This document shows positions 22,407-27,399 of a stretch of 27,399 nt of DNA, piece after piece. Position numbers and translations under genes: made by a program. The notes under the pieces were generated by a model. It worked only from the letters and a program-made list of their open reading frames with translations. It searched no databases and was not told the DNA's origin. How positions within the stretch are numbered: the first letter of the stretch is position 1; every line of letters starts with the position of its first letter. The DNA comes from a virus, in the IMG/VR virus record IMGVR_UViG_3300048573_000214, positions 1 through 27,399 of that record. One strand, given 5' to 3'.

Positions 22407-22840
22407 AGACACTGCTGGCCTTGTTGCTTGTGGTGCCTTGTTTGGTATTTGCACAACCCAAACAAAAACTCGGTGTAACCTACGATGCGGCAATCACTAG
22501 AGTAATCGACGGGGACACGGTGGTTATCCAGGCCACCTGGTTGCCCCATCCACTTAAACCAGAACTTGGCATTCGTGTGTTTGGAGTAGATACTCCTGAA
22601 AAGGGCTTCCGTGCGCAATGTGCCAACGAAGCACAGCTTGGTGAAGCAGCTACTGCATTTACCAAAGCGCAGATAAATGCTGCAACCCGACGACAAGTTG
22701 TTTTGATGGATTGGGACAAATACGGCGGACGTGTACTTGGAGACGTTTTACTAAATGGGAAAAGTTTGCGCAGTATGCTAATTGCTAATGGATTCGCCCG
22801 CGAGTATTATGGCGAAGCTAAATCTAGTTGGTGTAATTAA
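22403..22840 (+). CDS. Secreted staphylococcal-nuclease-like (thermonuclease) protein
   Basis: A 145-residue protein. Residues 1-17 are a typical signal peptide (KTLLALLLVVPCLVFA, cleavage near A17). The SNase core has all catalytic positions: D38 in IDGDT, R58 in GIRVFGVD, D63 and E66 in DTPE, and R110 in YGGRVLG, equivalent to D21, R35, D40, E43 and R87 of the Staphylococcus enzyme. Such enzymes use Ca2+ to cut DNA and RNA. A phage nuclease sent to the periplasm or outside could degrade competing or incoming DNA. It shares an ATGA overlap with a probable capsid protein and is thus late. Confidence 0.9.
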   Translation: MKTLLALLLVVPCLVFAQPKQKLGVTYDAAITRVIDGDTVVIQATWLPHPLKPELGIRVFGVDTPEKGFRAQCANEAQLGEAATAFTKAQINAATRRQVVLMDWDKYGGRVLGDVLLNGKSLRSMLIANGFAREYYGEAKSSWCN

Positions 22841-22860
22841 TTTTTCAGCAATAGCAGACA

Positions 22861-22868
22861 TGTAAATA
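22861..22868 (+). promoter_or_regulatory. Late-type TAAATA box before second radical SAM gene
   Basis: TGTAAATA, 4 nt (CTAC) before the ATG at 22873, in the 32-bp gap after the nuclease gene. There is no Shine-Dalgarno sequence. Layout is the same as at 6943, 12292 (minus) and 18305. Confidence 0.45.
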
Positions 22869-22872
22869 CTAC

Positions 22873-24015
22873 ATGTCCAATTTCTTTTGTGCTGCCCCTT
22901 GGCGCGGCCTACATATCAATCCTCAAGGCAGTATAAAGACCTGCTGTGCTGGCAATCCGCACATGTTAGGCAACCTCAACGATCTTGATATTTCTCAAGC
23001 ACTTAACAGCGCAAAAGCGCAAGAAATACGAGCTAGTTTGTCGCAAGGCAAGCCGCACGACTATTGCAGCAATTGTGTAAAAGCCGAGCGTTTTGGCGCC
23101 GAAAGCGAGAGGCATTGGCATAATCGGCTGAGCCCAGATATCGATTATGCCACAGCAGGTGATCAGTATCACTACCCTGTTTTAGTCGATGTGCGTTGGA
23201 ATACCACTTGTAATCTAAGCTGTAACTATTGTGACCCTTCGAGCAGTTCCAAATGGGCTAGCTTAAAACAAATACCCTTCAAAAGCCAAAGCCGTCCATA
23301 TTATGAACAAGTGTGTGACTTTTTAGAGCAACATAAAAGTCATATTCATGAAGTTGCATTGGTAGGCGGAGAACCGCTATTGTTGCCTGAAAATGAACGA
23401 CTGCTAGATGTAATACCTGAAGATTGCATTGTAACATTGATTACCAACATGACTCAAGATCTAGAAAACAACAAGATCTTTAAGAAGCTGTCAAAAAGAA
23501 AAAAAGTTGGCTGGAGCATGAGTTTTGACAACATTGGGCAGCACTTTGAATATGTCAGACACGGCAGCAAATGGGAAATTTTATTAGAAAATCTGCAGCG
23601 AGTCAAAGAGTTGTTTGCTACCCAAGAGCACTGGGGTGGCATTCATGCAGTGTACAATTTATACAACGCTACCCGCTTGGTAGAATTTAAACAATTTGCA
23701 CAGCAGCAAGGGTTGAGTATTACCTGGATGAATTTGTTCGGCCCCGAAGCGCTGGATCCGTTTGTACACGGTCCAGAAGTGGCCAAACTAGCAGCACAGC
23801 AAATAGAAAAACTACAAGAGCAAAATGCATTTGGTCCTGCAGAAATTGGGTTCTTTGCACAGGCGCTTGACAAATATCGTAATACTGATGAGCAGCCTCG
23901 GACAATTAAAACCAAATTTCAAGTTTTTACTCACAGTATTGAAAACAAATACCACCCAGATACCAAAGGTCAATTTGCACAGCTTTGGCCAGAACTAGCA
24001 CATCTATGCATATAA
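22873..24015 (+). CDS. Radical SAM protein with N-terminal SPASM/twitch-like domain
   Basis: A 380-residue protein. Unusually, the auxiliary-cluster-type cysteines come first: FCAAPW (C6), IKTCCAG (C24, C25) and YCSNC (C65, C68). The catalytic CX3CX2C follows (C112, C116, C119; CNLSCNYC), then GGEP at 164-167. This order is that of the twitch-domain radical SAM proteins found in aquatic phages and some bacterial gene clusters. The reaction is unknown; candidates are peptide or sugar modification. It overlaps the following 2OG oxygenase gene by 10 nt, so the two oxidative enzymes are coupled. Confidence 0.9.
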   Translation: MSNFFCAAPWRGLHINPQGSIKTCCAGNPHMLGNLNDLDISQALNSAKAQEIRASLSQGKPHDYCSNCVKAERFGAESERHWHNRLSPDIDYATAGDQYHYPVLVDVRWNTTCNLSCNYCDPSSSSKWASLKQIPFKSQSRPYYEQVCDFLEQHKSHIHEVALVGGEPLLLPENERLLDVIPEDCIVTLITNMTQDLENNKIFKKLSKRKKVGWSMSFDNIGQHFEYVRHGSKWEILLENLQRVKELFATQEHWGGIHAVYNLYNATRLVEFKQFAQQQGLSITWMNLFGPEALDPFVHGPEVAKLAAQQIEKLQEQNAFGPAEIGFFAQALDKYRNTDEQPRTIKTKFQVFTHSIENKYHPDTKGQFAQLWPELAHLCI

Positions 24016-24545
24016 CGCCAGTTGACAACGAGCTCAATCTGTTCAGAGTTGAGAATGTATTTTCTCAAGATTTAGTAAGTCAAATACTAGCAACTGATTG
24101 GCTCAATATACCGTGGCACCGCCAAGAAGGCCAGGAGAGTTGGTCGCGCCGTCGAGTTGACGAAGCAGCGTTGCCTTGGATCAAACAGTGGCACGCACAA
24201 ATAAGCGCCAAATGGAATAGCATTCAGCAGCAGCTGGGGATGTCACTACAACATTATTGCGGGACTGCTTTCTGGATTGATGAACCGGGATTTATATGTA
24301 ATATGCACACCGATGGCGAATTGCCCGGCGGTATGCAGTTAATATGGCAAGGCACTGGTACTAGTTTTTATTGGAACAACAATACCGAATCGTTACGGTA
24401 CCAAACACCGGCTTGTACAAATGCGGGCTATATCATGATCAACCGAGCCGACAGTGCTGGTTACCGACGCTTGCTATGGCATGCAATGCTGACGCCAGTG
24501 GAAAATTTTAGAGTCACATCCTATATATGGTTACAGCCAAAATAA
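24006..24545 (+). CDS. 2OG-Fe(II) oxygenase-like protein
   Basis: A 179-residue double-stranded beta-helix oxygenase. The iron triad is H101-x-D103 (NMHTDGELPGG) and H159 (LLWHAML); R169 (ENFRVTSYIWL) is the likely 2-oxoglutarate anchor. Family members hydroxylate or demethylate proteins, nucleic acids or small molecules. The ATG at 24006 is preferred over the upstream TTG at 23985; it overlaps the radical SAM gene by 10 nt, and its own end overlaps the SGNH hydrolase by 19 nt. Three successive overlaps imply one functional unit. Confidence 0.82.
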   Translation: MHITPVDNELNLFRVENVFSQDLVSQILATDWLNIPWHRQEGQESWSRRRVDEAALPWIKQWHAQISAKWNSIQQQLGMSLQHYCGTAFWIDEPGFICNMHTDGELPGGMQLIWQGTGTSFYWNNNTESLRYQTPACTNAGYIMINRADSAGYRRLLWHAMLTPVENFRVTSYIWLQPK

Positions 24546-25315
24546 CTAATACCACATTTGGTCCAGCACCTTGGCATTTTGGTACATATCATGCCAATAG
24601 TACACAAGAATGGATGCCAACTGATACTAAAGAACATTTTGATAACCTGATGAAAACTCCGGAACACAAAGAATATTTTTCTGAACTAGGCTGGGACAAA
24701 CCTGGTGCAATCAGCTATGATATCAATAGTGAAGGATTCCGTTCAGATGAATTTGACTATGAAACACCGTGTATGATTAGTCTAGGATGTAGTTTTACTT
24801 TTGGAACAGGGTTACCGGTTGAAACTACTTGGCCGTCTTTGGTCAGTGCTGCTACAGGATTAAAGCTAGCAAATCTGGCCTGGGGCGGCAATAGCACAGA
24901 CACATGTTTCAGACTGGCTGAATATTGGATCCCACGTCTACAGCCAAGATTGGTCACAATGCTGGCGCCACCTGACAGCCGATTCGAAGTAATATTGGAC
25001 AGTGCTCTTTCTCAGTTACCGGTTGAAGTAATCATGCCCGACTCGGACTCGTCCACTATTGATCGCAGAGACACATTTATAAAACATTGGTACTTGAACG
25101 ACGAGAACAGTAGACTTAATCAGTTGAAGAATTGTTTGGCAGTACGTCAGTTATGTTGTGAACATGATATACCTTGTTTGATTGAGCGGGCACATGATCA
25201 TGTGTACTGGGACCAAAACAAAGCCGGATATGCACGTGATTTTATGCATGCAGGCCCAGTTATTCATAAAAAAATTGCGGAGAAAATGCTTAATGGCTAT
25301 CAAACCAGGACTTGA
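24527..25315 (+). CDS. SGNH/GDSL-type hydrolase (second copy)
   Basis: A 262-residue protein. An N-terminal region (NSEGFRSDEF at about 68-77, a motif often preceding SGNH domains in sugar-modifying enzymes) is followed by GCSFTFGTG (nucleophile S89), NLAWGGNSTD (G121, N122) and D238-x2-H241 in RDFMHAG. The NxxGFRxxE-type lead-in is common in acetyl-hydrolase or acyl-esterase proteins from polysaccharide clusters. No signal peptide is visible. It overlaps the oxygenase by 19 nt and gp17 by 23 nt. It shares the fold, but little sequence by eye, with the SGNH protein at 9703. Confidence 0.82.
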   Translation: MVTAKITNTTFGPAPWHFGTYHANSTQEWMPTDTKEHFDNLMKTPEHKEYFSELGWDKPGAISYDINSEGFRSDEFDYETPCMISLGCSFTFGTGLPVETTWPSLVSAATGLKLANLAWGGNSTDTCFRLAEYWIPRLQPRLVTMLAPPDSRFEVILDSALSQLPVEVIMPDSDSSTIDRRDTFIKHWYLNDENSRLNQLKNCLAVRQLCCEHDIPCLIERAHDHVYWDQNKAGYARDFMHAGPVIHKKIAEKMLNGYQTRT

Positions 25316-26876
25316 CACAGTATTGGTCAAAGCGCCCCATCGGCGCGAGACTTACACCGAACACGAACTAGAAGAATTTGCTAAGTGCGCAGATCCTATA
25401 ACAGGGCCTATGTACTTTATGAATAACTTTTTTTATATCCAGCATCCTACCAAAGGAAAGATGCTGTACAAGCCTTTCGAATACCAAAAGAGATTGATCG
25501 AAAACTATCACCTCAATCGTTTTAGTATCAGCTTGATGCCTCGGCAAACAGGCAAGTCAACCAGCGCTGCGGGATATTTGTTGTGGTATTCTATGTTTGT
25601 GCCTGATGCAACTATTCTAGTAGCAGCACACAAGTATCTTGGTGCGCAAGAAATTATGCAACGTATTCGCTATGCATACGAGCTGTGTCCCAATCATATT
25701 AGAGCAGGTGCCACTAGCTACAACAAAGGCTCGTTGGAGTTTGATAACGGTTCACGTATTGTATCGCAAACCACAACAGAAAATACCGGACGTGGTATGT
25801 CGATCACACTGCTATACCTAGACGAGTTTGCGTTCGTTAGGCCCACTATTGCGTCTGAGTTTTGGACGTCTATTACTCCTACACTTAGCACTGGTGGTAA
25901 AGCCATTATTACTAGCACTCCTAACTCGGACGAAGATCAGTTTGCACTAATTTGGAAAGGTGCAAACAAAGTTGAGGACGAGTTTGGAAACCCGCGTCCC
26001 AGCGGTCTTGGTACCAACGGATTCAAAGCGTATCGTGCATTTTGGCGGGAACATCCTGACAGGGACGACGCCTGGGCAGATGAGCAACGAGCACAGTTAG
26101 GGGAAGAACGCTTTCGTCGAGAAATGGACTGCGAGTTCGTTCAGGACGAAGAAACTCTGATCAATCCGTTAAAGTTAGTAGGAATGACTGCCACGGATCC
26201 GATTTACAAAACAGGGCAAGTTCGTTGGTTCAAACGTCCGGAGAAAAATAAAATTTATGTAGTGGCGCTGGACCCAAGCCTTGGAACAGGTGGCGACCCG
26301 GCAGCAATACAAGTGTTTGAAGCAAACTCTACAATTCAGATAGCTGAGTGGAGGCACAACAAAACTATTGTACCTGAACAAGTCCGAATACTGGTTGATA
26401 TATGCCGTCATATTAACGAAATAGTAAAAGACACAAAGAGCATATATTATTCGGTTGAAAACAACACCCTGGGAGAAGCGGCGTTGTTATCCATTGAGCA
26501 TTATGGAGAAGAAAACATACAAGGATATTTTCTAAGTGACAAATCGGTGGTTAGCTCCAGCGGACGCCGATACCGAAAAGGTTTTAACACCACAAATAAA
26601 AGCAAATTGTCAGCATGTAGTAAATTCAAGACCTTGGTGGAAACTGATAAAATGACAATCAACAGCTCAGCATTGCTGAGTGAGCTAAAGACATTTGTTG
26701 CCAATGGGGCCAGTTATGCAGCTAAACCGGGAGAAACTGACGATCTGGTAATGTCGACTTTACTGGCAGTACGCATGATGCAGCTATTACAAAGCTACCA
26801 CAGTGAGTTGGACACACAGATGAAAGATTTTGTAGACGAGATAGACACCCCGTTGCCCTTCATTGTGATGTTCTAA
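25293..26876 (+). CDS. 17: Large terminase subunit, gp17-like
   Basis: A 527-residue packaging motor and nuclease; T4 gp17 is 610 residues. ATPase: Walker A at 82-90 (MPRQTGKST), Walker B at 173-178 (LLYLDE, with the catalytic Glu), coupling motif TSTPN at 207-211. Nuclease: acidic residues in VVALDPSLGTGGD, SVENNTLGEA and ETDDLVMS, matching the RNase-H-type metal site. It translocates DNA into the prohead and cuts the concatemer. The ATG at 25293 gives the expected N-terminus (MAIKPGLDTVL), with a GGAG about ten bases upstream; the longer frame from 25182 would read through the SGNH gene. Confidence 0.97.
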   Translation: MAIKPGLDTVLVKAPHRRETYTEHELEEFAKCADPITGPMYFMNNFFYIQHPTKGKMLYKPFEYQKRLIENYHLNRFSISLMPRQTGKSTSAAGYLLWYSMFVPDATILVAAHKYLGAQEIMQRIRYAYELCPNHIRAGATSYNKGSLEFDNGSRIVSQTTTENTGRGMSITLLYLDEFAFVRPTIASEFWTSITPTLSTGGKAIITSTPNSDEDQFALIWKGANKVEDEFGNPRPSGLGTNGFKAYRAFWREHPDRDDAWADEQRAQLGEERFRREMDCEFVQDEETLINPLKLVGMTATDPIYKTGQVRWFKRPEKNKIYVVALDPSLGTGGDPAAIQVFEANSTIQIAEWRHNKTIVPEQVRILVDICRHINEIVKDTKSIYYSVENNTLGEAALLSIEHYGEENIQGYFLSDKSVVSSSGRRYRKGFNTTNKSKLSACSKFKTLVETDKMTINSSALLSELKTFVANGASYAAKPGETDDLVMSTLLAVRMMQLLQSYHSELDTQMKDFVDEIDTPLPFIVMF

Positions 26877-26882
26877 ACAGTT

Positions 26883-26890
26883 CATAAATA
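26883..26890 (+). promoter_or_regulatory. Late promoter before the last gene
   Basis: CATAAATA, one mismatch from the T4 late box, 7 nt before the ATG at 26898, with no Shine-Dalgarno. Same octamer as the gp13 late promoter. Confidence 0.6.
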
Positions 26891-26897
26891 CAAGATC

Positions 26898-27399
26898 ATG
26901 GCACAAGAACAGAACATTTCAACACAGCTCAACGACCTTTTGGTCACTCGCAATTTCTCTCCAGAAACTCTAGACCGCACAGGAAACCCTAGTACTGACG
27001 CAAGTGATGCTAAAACATTCAAGTTTGACTATATTGGCAGTAGCGGAAAAAACTACGGAACTATGGTTATTATCTTGGATTCTAGTGACGATATGAAAGC
27101 GTTTTACGGAGACAATTTGGGTAGAGCAATGGAAGGTGACGACAAAGAAGGTTTTTGGGACTTTCAACAACACTTGGCCAAATTTGCCAACAGTCATCGC
27201 TGGACGTATACTGCTAGTGATTTGAGCAAGCTCAAACATACCATGCAAGGTCTTGCGGCTATCCAAGAAGGTTTGTTTGAAGGCTATTATGGCACAAAAA
27301 AGATCAGTTATGCAGGAGAGCCCACACAAGCAAGACTAATGATCAAACACAATCGTACGCTGGGCGAAGCTGATGCACGCTTTCGGTATGTCGAAAGCT
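26898..27399 (+). CDS. Large phage protein of unknown function, 3'-truncated
   Basis: The frame starts at ATG 26898 and stays open to the window end (167 codons visible). It begins MAQEQNISTQLNDLLVTRN and continues with SGKNYGTMVIILDSSDD, SHRWTYTASDLSKLKHTMQG and MIKHNRTLGEADARFRYVES. The helical, soluble character and the place right after gp17 would suggest portal gp20 by T4 order, but I see none of the portal features. It resembles large hypothetical proteins of aquatic T4-like phages. A late promoter drives it, so a virion or assembly role is likely. Confidence 0.7.
   Translation, partial: MAQEQNISTQLNDLLVTRNFSPETLDRTGNPSTDASDAKTFKFDYIGSSGKNYGTMVIILDSSDDMKAFYGDNLGRAMEGDDKEGFWDFQQHLAKFANSHRWTYTASDLSKLKHTMQGLAAIQEGLFEGYYGTKKISYAGEPTQARLMIKHNRTLGEADARFRYVES

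Noticed and set aside
26898-27399. Portal protein gp20
   Set aside because: Position after gp17 invites this call, but the visible 167 residues show no portal motifs and look like a different hypothetical family.
1-27399. tRNA genes, CRISPR arrays, insertion sequences, integrase or attachment sites
   Set aside because: No cloverleaf-like gaps, regular spaced repeats, transposase or recombinase frames were seen; gaps between genes are too short for most of these.

Overview
This window is a 27.4 kb piece of a contractile-tailed (myovirus) phage genome of the T4-like type. The marker set is clear: large terminase (gp17), a small-terminase candidate (gp16), tail sheath (gp18), tail tube (gp19), neck proteins gp13 and gp14, sheath terminator gp15 and head-completion nuclease gp4. 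Many other proteins (tail-fibre C-terminal domain, radical SAM, 2OG-Fe(II) oxygenase, SGNH hydrolases, SNase-like nuclease) are of kinds I associate with aquatic T4-like phages such as cyanophages and pelagiphages. The host cannot be named from the sequence. Genes are tightly packed, often with 1-4 nt overlaps. No tRNA, CRISPR array, insertion sequence or integrase was seen, and no stretch over about 135 bases lacks a gene.

Layout. (1) 1-2031: 3' part of an alanine-rich fibre-like structural gene, ending at a strong bidirectional hairpin terminator. (2) 2090-5428, minus strand: gp14, gp15 and a NUDIX hydrolase. gp15 appears to start at AUU. (3) 5486-6947, plus strand: two early-type genes of unknown function, each behind a consensus sigma-70 promoter. 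(4) 6955-10422: radical SAM protein, glycosyltransferase-like protein, neck protein gp13 and an SGNH hydrolase. (5) 10441-12025: overlapping nucleotide-metabolism operon (DEDDh exonuclease, 5'-deoxyribonucleotidase, dNMP kinase), with an antisense HNH/zinc gene at its 3' end. (6) 12384-18817: gp18, gp19, a second tube-like protein, a small conserved protein, gp4 and gp16. (7) 18838-22406: five small or disordered proteins, several with N-termini resembling the T4 internal-protein capsid-targeting sequence. (8) 22403-25315: secreted SNase-like nuclease, second radical SAM protein, 2OG-Fe(II) oxygenase and second SGNH hydrolase. (9) 25293 to the end: gp17 and the start of a large unknown gene.

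Regulation looks T4-like. Early genes have TTGACY-17-CTGCTATAAT promoters. Structural genes have T4 late-type (T/C)ATAAATA or TAAATA boxes, often overlapping the preceding stop codon. In at least eight places the predicted start site falls on or within a few bases of the start codon with no Shine-Dalgarno sequence, suggesting widespread leaderless or near-leaderless mRNAs. The gp13 start sits in a 10-bp hairpin whose 5' arm is largely removed when transcription starts at the local late promoter, as known for some T4 late genes.

The early operon would recycle host nucleotides for phage DNA. The late genes build neck, tail and DNA-packaging machinery. The radical SAM/SGNH/oxygenase/GT-like genes embedded among virion genes are the most likely place for an undescribed modification system.
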